Shown here: in pieces, positions 28,247 through 38,888 of the stretch
Layout of the letters: each line of letters starts with the position of its first letter
How positions within the stretch are numbered: the first letter of the stretch is position 1
IMG/VR virus record: IMGVR_UViG_3300022668_000040
Span: 1 to 64,000 of that record
Origin: a virus
Reading direction: 5' to 3' (one strand)
Length of the DNA stretch: 64,000 bases
Made by a program: the position numbers and the translations under genes
The notes under the pieces: model-generated
The model's database searches: none
The model's input: only the letters and a program-made list of their open reading frames with translations
What the model was told of the DNA's origin: nothing

Positions 28247-29224
28247 ATGGCATCAGTATTTAGATCATTTCAAGACACGGGAGCCCCTATTTTAGCAGGA
28301 AATACTTTGGGGTCACTTATCACTTTGTTAAAAGCTGTATTGGTAGATGGTTATGGGTCATTCGATCCTTTAGGATGGGAAGTGGTATTTGATGATACTG
28401 CTTCTCACTCCTGTGTTTTTAGACCTTTAGGTGGGGATCTTCGTCCATTTGTGCTAGTTCAAGATAATATGGGTTCCACCAGTGACCAATACGCAAAGGT
28501 CACTGTATTTGAATCTATGTCCTCTATTTCTGAAGGATTTTTTCAATGTCCGTCGGGTGAATCAGATTTGGATAATTATATAATCAAATCAAAGTATAAT
28601 ACGAGTGTGGGTATTCCTTGGGTAATAATAGGAGATAATCTTGGATTTTGGTTATTAACTAGGCCATACGACCAGACTGGAACAGGAGCTGATCTTAATA
28701 ATGGATCTCTGCATTATCCTCATTATATTGGATATTTTCCGTGTTTTATCTTAGAAAATAAATATAATTTTATTACTATTTTAAACAATAAAAGTGATGT
28801 AATGTTTCGCGCCAATCTTGAAACATATGGATGTTATATGCAAAGAGATCCGTTTACTTCAGAAATAGGGGCTGTCAAGTTCACCCCAACAATTCAATAT
28901 AGTGCGGGTGATAATGCATTTGGAAACAGTTGTCCAAACTCTTCCCCTAGAAGTGGTAAATATATGTATGAACCAGTTGTTGTGGTATATGATAACTGTC
29001 CCACAATAGGGCTGCTTCCAGGGTACTTTAGTATGCTTTGGCAAACTGAAGTTGAGGGTGCTTCTTGGTATACACAGAGTGAAGAAGAAAGAACCCCATT
29101 TTTTGAATATGGGCAAAATTCATCAATGTACATATTTGCCCAAAGAGTACGGGGTTACTCATATAATAGTGTAGTGAGCAGGGGATCTATATTAGTTGGA
29201 GAGGGTTTTCGCAATGCATATTAA
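28247..29224 (+). CDS. Tail structural protein
   Basis: A 325-residue protein beginning MASVFRSFQDTGAPILAG, of a kind found next to tail fibre genes in large siphophages. It is rich in aromatic residues and Gly/Ser and has no signal or membrane segment. GAGGA precedes the start. Its 3' end overlaps the start of the LamG protein gene by 11 bases, so the two are co-translated. Exact function unknown; a tail-tip component is inferred. Confidence 0.55.
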   Translation: MASVFRSFQDTGAPILAGNTLGSLITLLKAVLVDGYGSFDPLGWEVVFDDTASHSCVFRPLGGDLRPFVLVQDNMGSTSDQYAKVTVFESMSSISEGFFQCPSGESDLDNYIIKSKYNTSVGIPWVIIGDNLGFWLLTRPYDQTGTGADLNNGSLHYPHYIGYFPCFILENKYNFITILNNKSDVMFRANLETYGCYMQRDPFTSEIGAVKFTPTIQYSAGDNAFGNSCPNSSPRSGKYMYEPVVVVYDNCPTIGLLPGYFSMLWQTEVEGASWYTQSEEERTPFFEYGQNSSMYIFAQRVRGYSYNSVVSRGSILVGEGFRNAY

Positions 29225-32200
29225 AAAGAGATATATTTCTAATGTTTTTTTAGCAGTAACGGCTAAACAAAAATTATCAGGTAACGTATCCTCCCCTAGT
29301 AGTGGTCTATCTACAATTTTTATTTTAGATAGAAACACTATGAATTTGATTGCGACCACAATAGCTGATCCACAAACGGGAGATTGGGTTTGTTATGTTC
29401 CTTTTAGAAATGATGAGCAATTAATTGCTATTTGTCGAGATGAATCAGGAGATTTTAACGCAGACATATATGATAGAATTTCTCTTTGTACCAATGATTA
29501 TGTGCATGTAGTGGAATTCAATTCCATTGTTATTCCAGGAGAAGATTTGTTTTTTATGTTGGAATCTCCCAAGCAAACGGGCGCAGTGGCTGGATTTCCA
29601 CATGAAGTGCAACATAGAGATTTGAAATCCACAATAAGTACCATTGGTTGTGGTAATAATTTGAATGAGAGTATATTTAAAAATATTAGTGAAGTACAAC
29701 TTTCTATTGGGGAGGGTGGGGATATTCCAGAAGTAGTTCCAGGATCGTTAATAAATGGGAATTCTGGTATTTGGCCTGAACTAACCACTGATGATAGGGA
29801 AAATAGAGGAGTAAAAACACCAGATATATTTGGAGACAGCTCTTGCAGGTTATGTTTAGATTTTAAGGATGGCCTTCTCATAGATAAAACAGGCACCCAA
29901 ATTGTGGAATATGCAAAGAGTCAATTTAGGGCAGCCCCCGGAAAATACAATAGTGGATTTGGTAACGCAAATTTATCATTTCACAATATTTTTGATTTAG
30001 GAATAAATTTTATCTCGGGGGAAGCAAATGCTCTCTCATTTTGGGTAAATATTAATGAGCTTGAGTACACAGGTGCAGACACATATATTGTACACCATTC
30101 TTCTGATTATGGTTTCAGATTGGGTTTTAGACCAAGCACACGAACAATATATCTATCTGTTGGTTCAGATACTAGCTGGAGTATAAATAATCAATATATT
30201 ACTCTACCCGTGTATCCTTACGTATATTTTGCATACAACAGTTGGGTCCATTTTGTGGTAAGCATCGGGGTTTCTTCTTCCAAAATATATGTTGACGGGC
30301 AGTTGGTAAAAACTTTTACTGGTAATGGGTTCACTGCATCTACTGGAACGTTGATATTCAATTCTGAGCTAACCAATAGAGGAACTAAAAGCACATTCGA
30401 TATCATCAGGGTATTTAATAGAGAAATTACTGATGGTGAGGCAATACAGCTATTTGAAGAAAAGAAAATGTCCACTGTTTCTGTAACAGGGATATATGGC
30501 GTAAATCCAGCTATAACAGATAAATTAATCCTTAATGGACTTTCATCTCCTCCTATATGTAACTTTAGGCTGGATGGCCATTTTGCAGATGTTTCCGATA
30601 GTAATTTCTCAGGATATCTTGATGGTGTATTCTTCAATAACGATTTTATAAATTTTGATGGAACTAATGGAATACATTCCTCAGAATTGTCTACAGATAT
30701 AGGAACAGGTTCTGTGGGGGATGAAGGTGCAATTGATTTACTTTGTAAATTTTCTTTAGAAGATATAACCAATATAGGCACTAGCTGTTTATATAAATCT
30801 GGGGATAATTCTAATGGGATTGCTTTAGGATTTAATGCCGTAGGGGATTTATGTATTTTCGGGTGCCTTTCTGGAACAGTAACTGCTATTTCCATCTCAT
30901 TGTCATATTTAACAGATAATGGGTGGTATTATGTTATTGGCTCTAAAAAAGAACTAATATTATTAAATGAAAAATTAGAAAAAATTGCCAGTTCAAAAGG
31001 GACCATAGAAGTTGGAAACGGGAGTAACCAACAATCCGTAGGTATAGTAGTTGCTGGGAGCCCTCTTACAGCAACGGCGGGAGGCCCTATTCAAGGATTT
31101 ATTGGAAGTATAGAAAAAGTTGGTATATACGAGGAAAATACTCTTTCTGTTGATTTTTTAGATAATTTGCAATTAGCCTGTGAAGTAGGATCTACAGGGC
31201 AGCAGTGCTATGGGGAAGTGTCTAAATGGGATATTTTAGATGATGAAATAATCATATGGGTGAAAGTTCCGACTATCTCCAATGCCGAGGACACAGTTCT
31301 TAGATTTTATTTTTCTGCCGGTGCAGTGCCCAATACTACCTACATGGGACATACTGGAGATGTCCAAGCTCAACAAGTTTGGGATTCAAATTATGTGGCT
31401 GTATATCATTTAGAAAGTGATGGAACAACCATCAAAGACTCTACTGCAAATAGTAATAATTTAACTCTATCCGGGGGTTCTATTGAAGAAGGAATAATCT
31501 TTGATGGAGTATCAGATTATGCTTTTGTAGATTCTTCAACTTTAAAATTAGGGGATGGAGATTTTTCATATGAAGTATTGTTAAAAAGAACATCCCAACA
31601 ATCTTCATTAGGAATTGTTATGACTGGAGGACAAACAGGCAGTTTGCTTTCTCCTATTTTGGGCATCATGCCAAATTCAGAGGTGATTCAATTTGGTACG
31701 GATGTGGGGTATATTTATGGAGGAACACTATCATATGATTCTGAGTATGTAGCTGCTACCTATGATGGGTTAGGTCAATTTTCTGGATTATCTCTGTACG
31801 TTGATGGGGCAAGCATCAGTACAAATACACAAGGAGCATTTTCTGGATTTTCTAATTCAGCAGAATATTTTACTGTTGCGGCTGAATTAGATGATGGTGC
31901 TCTTTCTAAGTTCTTTGAAGGAAATATTCAAGAAGTGCGTGTATCTTCCATCAAAAGAAATGCAGATTGGATAGCACTTACAAATAAATCTATTTCCGAC
32001 AATTTAATAACATTTATTGGAAATTATGTTAAACCATCCCTGTCTGGGTATGAAAATGCTAAATCAATGCATATTCAGATAGATGCGACAAAAATTGGGG
32101 AACAGTTATCTAATTTTCCAATTTTGTTACAAATAAATGCAAATGCAGGTATTAATGGAACAGATCTTTCTGAAATACTAACTGAGTTGCGAACACCAAA

Positions 32201-35200
32201 AAATCAGGAAGATGATCTATTATTTGGATTTATTGGAAATCAAAAAGATGGGTCCAGCGTTATTGCAGATTTTTCTATACATAATAAGCAGATAACAAAT
32301 GAGGGATGTACTCATTCCACGCAGTATATGAATAAAACTCTAGCTTCAGTTTTGTTTGAATCTAGTAGATTATTGATAGAACCATTTGATCTTCCTCTTT
32401 TTTGGAATGATATGACCATTGAATGGTGGGAATTTCGTATTAAAGGTGTATCTGCCAGTGCTATTCTTACTAATAGAGTACCAGGAGGAGAGTATACAGG
32501 AATGCTGATAGGATATCAATATGGTAGCAATATGTTGTGTTACATGAGATCAAATAAAAGTGCTTCGTGGGATATTTTAAGTGGAGTATCTATGGGCGCT
32601 ATAGATTATCTCACTTGGAATCATTTTGCCATTTCTAAAAAAGGGAATATATATAGAACATTTAAAAATGGTATTAAAATTAGTGAAGTTTCCTCTGATT
32701 TGATTCCTTATAATTCCACAAATCCAATAAAAATTGGACAAGATCAGAATTACTTTTCTGGAGCAATACAGAGTTTGCGGGTATCTCAAAAGTGTAAATA
32801 TGTGGAGAATTTTACACCAGTTATGAACTCAGATGGGCTTGTGTCCTATTCTAGGTTAGCCATTGAACACGTTCAAACAGGTCAGCAATGTTATGCTGAG
32901 ATTGCTTGTATAAAAGAAGATAATTTAGATATTTTTGTTAATATTCCCTCAATTTCAGATACTACAGATGAGGATTTATTACTAATATATGGCAATGAGT
33001 TAGACGAGAACTCTGACTATGTTTCCATTACCGGAGAAGATCGAATTAATTCGTTACTCAGATCTTGTGTTATCAATGATGAGTACTCAAACTCTGTTGT
33101 ATGGAGAACTCCAATTCCGCCAGAAATGTTTTCAGATATTCCTTCTGGGAAAAAAATAGCTTTTATATTTCCGCATATGGGTAATGATTACACTGTACAG
33201 GGTGTGTTTATAGGGCTACAAGCATCTTCAGGAGGGGCCTCAGATTTTGAACCAGGAACCAAAGTCCAACTAACATTTAATGGTGGAGATAATGGATCTT
33301 TAATTACATCCACTAATAATACTACAGATTTTGTTTTATTTAATTTTGGGGAATTAGATACTATAGTTATCTCCTTTCAACAAGTTAGTGGTAGTCAGCC
33401 TCGTAATACTGGAGAAAATGGGCTTACTACCTATTATAAATTTACTACAGATGAAGTATCCGGGGATGATGTAGTAAGTGGATTGTCTACTACACCATAT
33501 ATTATGAGGCCATTACATGTGATTACGGAGCCCGAAAGACCATATCAAAAGGTTTGGGATGATTCTTTCCTATCTGTATACCATTTAGTAAACAGCAGTA
33601 GTGGTGCAGAATCTGTGTACGACTCCACTATTAATAAAAATCATTTAACCCCATATGGTAGTTTGCCAGGGAAAATTACCACAGAGGATGGACTTTCATT
33701 TTCTAGTAGTTCAAACGATTATATAAATGGGACGGGGGATTTTTCCAGCATTATAGATGAATATTCCCTGGAAGTGTTCCAAAAATGGAATACGATTCCT
33801 GGGGAATGGGACACTGTTATTCGTATAGGGCAAGCAAATCAAGCCGGGGCTATTATGATGGGGACATACTCAACATCTTCTTATTGGGATGTTGGTGTAT
33901 GGTATGATCATTTACAATCCTCTACTCCTTTAAATAGTGATATGCAGCATACTGCCATAACATTTGAAAATGGGGATGCTAAAATTATTCAAAATGGAGT
34001 TTTTGGAGGAACTAATTCTGTAGCTTTACAAACTTTTACTGAGTTTTCTACTATTTTTATTGGTGGGGATACTCAAGGAAGTGGAACAGAAATGAGTGAT
34101 CAGACTATTAAGGAGATACGTATATCAAACACTGCAAGGAGTCAGCATTGGTTACGGGCCACAGAATACTCTCTTCATGATAATTTATTATTATATATTG
34201 ATCATTCTGCGCATGAATCCCCGTTATCTGGATGGGAAGAGCATCAGCCAGTAACGGCAATAATTTCTGCAAATGATGTAAATACTACGGTAACAGACTT
34301 TCCTGTTATGATACGAATTTCACAAGAATCAGGCAAAAATGCTGTGAATTTATTTCATATTTTGAATGAGTTTAGAAGCCAAGGCACTTTTGCAGGAAAT
34401 GTTATCCAATCATATGAATTTAATTCTACAAACAGATTAGATGGTATGTTTATGGATAATTTGCAATTTTCCTCCAACAACTTGTTTATGGAAAATCACG
34501 CAATGGAGTTTTTTCAAGATGGGAGTTCTACTATAACTCTTTCACCAAAATTAAGAGATGTATTGGTTCAAGAGGATCTCACCTATTGTTTTTGGATAAA
34601 TCCTTATGCTAGTAGGAATACTTCAGGATCTGATACAAAAAAATCCATATTTGGTACCAAATATAGTGCTGAGGTAGCTATAATATATCATTATGCAGAA
34701 TATGTAGAATTTTATATGGATAGTGACTTAATTAGAACCTCAGATGGGAGTGTTCCATTACATAAATGGACTTTTGTGGTTTTTGTAAGAAATAAAGAGG
34801 AAGATACGGTCAAAATTTATCTAAACAATAAAGTGGCTGCACAGGGAACTTATAATTATTCCTTATCTTATTCAAATTGGCCTATACTTCTTGGAGATAG
34901 TCAAACTGATTATCCATTTGTTGGTGGACTTTCAGATTTTATGATATTTGACAGAGCTTTACTCCCAGAAGAAATACATCAGATATATTTTAATAGAAGG
35001 TATGTAACGTTCAAAAATGTTTGGAGTGTATCTATATTTACGGCACAAAGTGAATTTCCTTTGTTTTTAAATGAAACTATTTCTTCTATTAATATAGAAG
35101 CCACAGAAAATGGACAATATGTGTCCCTGTGTTTTACCACTGATCAAAATACCTATTGGATATATTCTGGTTCTAACTGGGTTGCGATAGCTTCTAATGA

Positions 35201-35759
35201 TGAAAATATTCATGGGGATGTTGGAAGTGATGCTTGGCATTTTAAAAATTCTGCTGATGTATGGACATTATCTTCTAGTAATGAACCTATGAATACAATT
35301 GCTATGGCATTAGATTTCCAAGAAAATAGGATGGGCTATAGTACGGTAAATAATTTAAACCAAACAGCTATCCATGAATTATTTTCTTCAATAGAAGGTG
35401 TTTTTGATGTGGCTATAGGGTTAAAAACTAATAATGATTATGAGTTGCCAGAAGTAACAAAGGTAAAATACAATAATTCAGAATATTGGGTATCTAAAGT
35501 ATATGATTTAGCTTATATGGATGGGGCAATAGTCTCTTCAAATGTTAGTTGGATTTATAGGGATTCTTCAGACCATATCAAAGTGTTTGTTATGATCACT
35601 GGTAATCCCAATTGGGTAGAATGCACTAATAACAGTCCTATCCCTGGAATTACTTACCAAATGAATACAGTAGGAAAAGTTATGCAATTTAAAGTGGTAT
35701 TTGACTTTGATACAAATGCAAGCCCTGATGATATAGAGCTTGCAGTAAAATTGATATGA
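29214..35759 (+). CDS. Giant LamG/DUF2341-type tail adhesin
   Basis: About 2181 residues from the ATG at 29214, chosen because GGAGAGGG lies 10 bases upstream. Several concanavalin/LamG-like domains are visible (FWVNI near 280, ITNIGTSCLYKSG near 520, FSYEVLLKRTS near 785, MTIEWWEFRI near 1070, YSLEVFQKWN near 1520, YCFWINPYA near 1795). Two DUF2341-like units start with TGQQCY(G/A)E (near 665 and 1230) and continue with WVKVPTIS or VNIPSIS. LamG folds bind sugars or proteins, so this is the best candidate for the receptor-binding fibre. An N-terminal tail-attachment region of about 220 residues precedes the repeats. Confidence 0.8.
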   Translation: MHIKKRYISNVFLAVTAKQKLSGNVSSPSSGLSTIFILDRNTMNLIATTIADPQTGDWVCYVPFRNDEQLIAICRDESGDFNADIYDRISLCTNDYVHVVEFNSIVIPGEDLFFMLESPKQTGAVAGFPHEVQHRDLKSTISTIGCGNNLNESIFKNISEVQLSIGEGGDIPEVVPGSLINGNSGIWPELTTDDRENRGVKTPDIFGDSSCRLCLDFKDGLLIDKTGTQIVEYAKSQFRAAPGKYNSGFGNANLSFHNIFDLGINFISGEANALSFWVNINELEYTGADTYIVHHSSDYGFRLGFRPSTRTIYLSVGSDTSWSINNQYITLPVYPYVYFAYNSWVHFVVSIGVSSSKIYVDGQLVKTFTGNGFTASTGTLIFNSELTNRGTKSTFDIIRVFNREITDGEAIQLFEEKKMSTVSVTGIYGVNPAITDKLILNGLSSPPICNFRLDGHFADVSDSNFSGYLDGVFFNNDFINFDGTNGIHSSELSTDIGTGSVGDEGAIDLLCKFSLEDITNIGTSCLYKSGDNSNGIALGFNAVGDLCIFGCLSGTVTAISISLSYLTDNGWYYVIGSKKELILLNEKLEKIASSKGTIEVGNGSNQQSVGIVVAGSPLTATAGGPIQGFIGSIEKVGIYEENTLSVDFLDNLQLACEVGSTGQQCYGEVSKWDILDDEIIIWVKVPTISNAEDTVLRFYFSAGAVPNTTYMGHTGDVQAQQVWDSNYVAVYHLESDGTTIKDSTANSNNLTLSGGSIEEGIIFDGVSDYAFVDSSTLKLGDGDFSYEVLLKRTSQQSSLGIVMTGGQTGSLLSPILGIMPNSEVIQFGTDVGYIYGGTLSYDSEYVAATYDGLGQFSGLSLYVDGASISTNTQGAFSGFSNSAEYFTVAAELDDGALSKFFEGNIQEVRVSSIKRNADWIALTNKSISDNLITFIGNYVKPSLSGYENAKSMHIQIDATKIGEQLSNFPILLQINANAGINGTDLSEILTELRTPKNQEDDLLFGFIGNQKDGSSVIADFSIHNKQITNEGCTHSTQYMNKTLASVLFESSRLLIEPFDLPLFWNDMTIEWWEFRIKGVSASAILTNRVPGGEYTGMLIGYQYGSNMLCYMRSNKSASWDILSGVSMGAIDYLTWNHFAISKKGNIYRTFKNGIKISEVSSDLIPYNSTNPIKIGQDQNYFSGAIQSLRVSQKCKYVENFTPVMNSDGLVSYSRLAIEHVQTGQQCYAEIACIKEDNLDIFVNIPSISDTTDEDLLLIYGNELDENSDYVSITGEDRINSLLRSCVINDEYSNSVVWRTPIPPEMFSDIPSGKKIAFIFPHMGNDYTVQGVFIGLQASSGGASDFEPGTKVQLTFNGGDNGSLITSTNNTTDFVLFNFGELDTIVISFQQVSGSQPRNTGENGLTTYYKFTTDEVSGDDVVSGLSTTPYIMRPLHVITEPERPYQKVWDDSFLSVYHLVNSSSGAESVYDSTINKNHLTPYGSLPGKITTEDGLSFSSSSNDYINGTGDFSSIIDEYSLEVFQKWNTIPGEWDTVIRIGQANQAGAIMMGTYSTSSYWDVGVWYDHLQSSTPLNSDMQHTAITFENGDAKIIQNGVFGGTNSVALQTFTEFSTIFIGGDTQGSGTEMSDQTIKEIRISNTARSQHWLRATEYSLHDNLLLYIDHSAHESPLSGWEEHQPVTAIISANDVNTTVTDFPVMIRISQESGKNAVNLFHILNEFRSQGTFAGNVIQSYEFNSTNRLDGMFMDNLQFSSNNLFMENHAMEFFQDGSSTITLSPKLRDVLVQEDLTYCFWINPYASRNTSGSDTKKSIFGTKYSAEVAIIYHYAEYVEFYMDSDLIRTSDGSVPLHKWTFVVFVRNKEEDTVKIYLNNKVAAQGTYNYSLSYSNWPILLGDSQTDYPFVGGLSDFMIFDRALLPEEIHQIYFNRRYVTFKNVWSVSIFTAQSEFPLFLNETISSINIEATENGQYVSLCFTTDQNTYWIYSGSNWVAIASNDENIHGDVGSDAWHFKNSADVWTLSSSNEPMNTIAMALDFQENRMGYSTVNNLNQTAIHELFSSIEGVFDVAIGLKTNNDYELPEVTKVKYNNSEYWVSKVYDLAYMDGAIVSSNVSWIYRDSSDHIKVFVMITGNPNWVECTNNSPIPGITYQMNTVGKVMQFKVVFDFDTNASPDDIELAVKLI

Positions 35760-35768
35760 GGAAAGAAA

Positions 35769-36326
35769 ATGAGTAAATGGTTGCCCGATAGCACACTTGA
35801 ATTAATTCTAGTAAAAATTCAAAATTCAGAGGAAATAGCTATATGCTCACAGCAGCCACTAACCTATTTCAACGCTGCATGGGGTTCGTTGTGGATTCAA
35901 AATACGGCATATAATTTGGGGGATATTATACACCCACCCACGCAAAATGGACATATTTACGAGTGTGTGGTGGCGGGCACCAGTGATTCCACAGAACCTG
36001 GATGGGGTGTCACACAAGACCAGGAGTTTGTGGATGGTGGAGTAACTTGGAAGACACATGATAATTATTCTTTAGTAAATGCAGCATTATCTCCTAGTGA
36101 TTTAACCATTGGAGAAGGTTCAGTTAGTGGACGAGCCCTGTTTGTAGCACAAAAAGTAGGAGAAATAGTACACACAGGAGGTGCTGTTACACACACAGCA
36201 CTAATTTCTAATACCACAAGAGAATTAAATGCTGTTTCCCTTTCCCAAACAGATGGGGGTGTATTGGAGGAAGGAAAATTAACGGCAATCATAGGATTTA
36301 GCATAGAAGTTGGAGACCCTGAATAA
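35769..36326 (+). CDS. Tail protein with carbohydrate-binding-like segment
   Basis: A 185-residue protein. Residues about 35-100 carry the pattern W...YNLGDIIHPP, HIYECVVAGTSDSTEPGW and DGGVTWKTHD, which resembles small carbohydrate-binding or fibre-tip modules seen in phage tails. The rest is beta-rich and ends acidic. It is coupled to the following hub gene by a TAATG overlap. Role inferred as a tail accessory or receptor-contact protein. Confidence 0.55.
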   Translation: MSKWLPDSTLELILVKIQNSEEIAICSQQPLTYFNAAWGSLWIQNTAYNLGDIIHPPTQNGHIYECVVAGTSDSTEPGWGVTQDQEFVDGGVTWKTHDNYSLVNAALSPSDLTIGEGSVSGRALFVAQKVGEIVHTGGAVTHTALISNTTRELNAVSLSQTDGGVLEEGKLTAIIGFSIEVGDPE

Positions 36327-38578
36327 TGGTGTATACCCCAAAAACATGTGACGATATATTATTTCAGTTAGGAGGTACATATACCCCTCCAAATTGTGGT
36401 AGTATTGATTTTACTTTTGGGGATACTTTAACTCAAATAGTCACAACAAATAATCTGCTGATTTCTATTTCATTATCTCAGCCCATTGTTTTATCTGGGG
36501 AGATAATTCAAACAGAAAATGAGATTATTCCTATATCTGCATCCACAAACGATGTAGAACAGTTGACCAACATTATTTCTGAAAACAGCACCATTCCTAT
36601 TTTGGGATCTTCTACAGAAGTGTGGATGATTCCAACAATAATAACTTCGGATATAAACGTTGACGTTTATATTAATTCTTTGGACATACCTGAACCAAAG
36701 GAGTATGACCTTCCTGTTGGATTTGGTGGATTACTAGGAAGATTATTTTTTTGGGGCAATGCTACACCAGTAGATAAACACTTATCAATGTCTTTTAGTG
36801 AAGGCATTCATATTGATAAAAAAGAAACTCTATCTGTTGATATTACAGAAGATTTAGATTCCTCCACATCTTCATCTTGGAAATCTCAAGATATTGTGGA
36901 TGTGGTTGTTCATTCTTCTTACAGGAAGTATCAGTACCTGATTGATATTTCTGTAAGTAGTTCGTACATGGGAATAATGAATTATGTAGATTTAACATAT
37001 GATAGTTCTTGGAAAGATTTTAGAAAGCAATATGATTGGCAAATTTCTACTCCCTACAAGTCTCCATTATCTAAAGATATCCATAAGGGTATATCATACG
37101 GTACACCGAGTAAGGAAGACAAAGGGCAATCTATTGTTTGGAGTGAGCCAGGGGGGACAGATATAGAAAAAATTCAGACCTGGGGACCTTACAGCTATTT
37201 CAAACTGTGTGAAGATGATCATAAATATTATCCCCCAAAAGCATGCTCCCCCGTAAATTTTGCGTTTCCTTCTAAATACGAATTAAGACCTAATGTATGT
37301 GAAGGAGTGAAGTTTTTTCTTTCCGGTTTTGCTACAAAACCAGATCCACGTTGTCCTTGGGATCATTATCATAGTGGCATAAGAGATAGATATCCAGGAA
37401 TTTTGGTAAATGTTACTAAATTTCCATCCCCAAAAAAGGTGTATTATATGTTTAATACCATATTTGTAAGTGAATTGATAACAAATCGTCCTATTGAAGT
37501 TTTCCAAGTATCTGCTTCTATCGATAGAGATAGTTGGCTATGGCAATTTAATTTGACTATTGCTTCCAGAGATTGTCTTGAGTTGATAAAACCAAAAGAT
37601 GGGGTATTTACGCATATAAAAATAGTAATGAATGGGTATGTTTGGTTTTGTACAGTAGAAGGGTGGAAAGAGAATAGAACACACACCAAACAATCTTGGA
37701 CAGTATATGGGAGATCCCCTTCTCTAATGCTAGCTGCTCCAGTACACCAAAAAGAAACATATACAGAAACTTCTGCTTTGCAGGGACAAACTCTTTTCAG
37801 TCAAATTGTAGGGGGAGCAAATATTCCAAATTATTGGCCTACACAATTTCAAAGTTGGACAGATGATTGGAGCACATATAACAATACATGTACAGGGTTT
37901 ACTCCTTACTCCTCCTGGTATATCCCAGAGAATACATTATCTTATTCAGATAAGACACCTATTGAAGTAATGAAAGATTTGGCTGGAGCTATTGGAGCAT
38001 ACATTCAAACTGATCCTGAAGATCCGACAGTGCATGTCAAGCCTTTATATGCTCACCAACCTTGGGATTGGGACAATACTAATTCTAATATAGATTGGAA
38101 GCCAATTATTGAAGATCAATGTGTGGAAATAGCTAGTTCTTCAAATCTAAAATCATATTACCAAGCTGTGCAGGTAATGGGGGAAGCTGTGGGGGGATCA
38201 AATTCAGGTACAGGATCTGATGCATCCAATACAGCCATATTTGCGGATGTGTGTCGAGATGGATGGTGTGGGGGTGGGGCCACCTATGCACCTATGGAAA
38301 CTCACCCTTTAATAACCAGCACTAAAGCAGCGCTGGAAAAAGGACGTATGATCTTAGGGAACACAGGAGAGTGGGTGGATCATACTTTACGCCTTAATGT
38401 ATTATGCCCCGGCTCTGATTCATCGGGACTATTTCTACCCGGAGACATGATTACAGTTTTGGAACGAGGAACTCCTTGGTATGGGCAGGTAACAGGCACG
38501 TCTGTCACTGCATCTATGTCAGGATCTGCATTTACCATATCACAACAAATAGAAGTTGAAGAATATATTGGAGAATAA
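36326..38578 (+). CDS. Tail hub/baseplate protein (gpD-like region)
   Basis: A 750-residue protein. The first 330 residues are Ser/Thr-rich beta segments with repeated QPIVLSGEI-type strands. Residues about 395-640 resemble hub proteins of the late-control gpD type: FQVSASIDRDSWLWQFNL, then VEGWKENRTHTKQSWTVYGR and TPIEVMKDLAGAIGAYIQTD. A C-terminal segment ends in ERGTPWYGQVTGTSV, typical for hub strands that meet the spike. It probably forms the ring closing the tail tip. Assignment is moderate. Confidence 0.6.
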   Translation: MVYTPKTCDDILFQLGGTYTPPNCGSIDFTFGDTLTQIVTTNNLLISISLSQPIVLSGEIIQTENEIIPISASTNDVEQLTNIISENSTIPILGSSTEVWMIPTIITSDINVDVYINSLDIPEPKEYDLPVGFGGLLGRLFFWGNATPVDKHLSMSFSEGIHIDKKETLSVDITEDLDSSTSSSWKSQDIVDVVVHSSYRKYQYLIDISVSSSYMGIMNYVDLTYDSSWKDFRKQYDWQISTPYKSPLSKDIHKGISYGTPSKEDKGQSIVWSEPGGTDIEKIQTWGPYSYFKLCEDDHKYYPPKACSPVNFAFPSKYELRPNVCEGVKFFLSGFATKPDPRCPWDHYHSGIRDRYPGILVNVTKFPSPKKVYYMFNTIFVSELITNRPIEVFQVSASIDRDSWLWQFNLTIASRDCLELIKPKDGVFTHIKIVMNGYVWFCTVEGWKENRTHTKQSWTVYGRSPSLMLAAPVHQKETYTETSALQGQTLFSQIVGGANIPNYWPTQFQSWTDDWSTYNNTCTGFTPYSSWYIPENTLSYSDKTPIEVMKDLAGAIGAYIQTDPEDPTVHVKPLYAHQPWDWDNTNSNIDWKPIIEDQCVEIASSSNLKSYYQAVQVMGEAVGGSNSGTGSDASNTAIFADVCRDGWCGGGATYAPMETHPLITSTKAALEKGRMILGNTGEWVDHTLRLNVLCPGSDSSGLFLPGDMITVLERGTPWYGQVTGTSVTASMSGSAFTISQQIEVEEYIGE

Positions 38579-38580
38579 TA

Positions 38581-38838
38581 ATGGCAAATCCTTGGGTATC
38601 CTTCCTATCTTTATTACCTAAAAATAAAAGATGGATAGGAAAAATAAAATCTATTAATTCCATAACGGCAACTGCCACTATTGAGATTCCTATTGGAATG
38701 GGAGGGGCAAGTGGATCTGATATTATGCTACCTACAAATAATTCCTATTCTGTGGGGGAGTATGTCTTTATAGAGGGCAATTCTATAGTAGGCAAAGCCC
38801 CGAATTTACGTACTGTTTCCCAGGAAATAATTTATTGA
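38581..38838 (+). CDS. Small OB-like tail-spike or hub accessory
   Basis: An 85-residue, beta-strand-rich protein following the hub gene by 2 bases. The sequence (WIGKIKSINSITATATIEI, then GEYVFIEGNSIVGKAP) reads like a five-stranded OB fold, which is common in phage baseplate spikes that bind the hub. No enzymatic motif is seen. Confidence 0.55.
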   Translation: MANPWVSFLSLLPKNKRWIGKIKSINSITATATIEIPIGMGGASGSDIMLPTNNSYSVGEYVFIEGNSIVGKAPNLRTVSQEIIY

Positions 38839-38863
38839 CTTAATGAGTTTAATTCTTTATACT
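38835..38863 (+). promoter_or_regulatory. Sigma70-type promoter inside the tail operon
   Basis: TTGACT at 38835-38840 and TATACT at 38858-38863 with an exact 17-base spacer, each one mismatch from consensus. It overlaps the preceding stop codon and lies 26 bases before the next gene, so it can re-initiate transcription for the tail-end and lysis genes. Confidence 0.65.
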
Positions 38864-38888
38864 TAAAAGAAATACTTTGGTATAGTAT

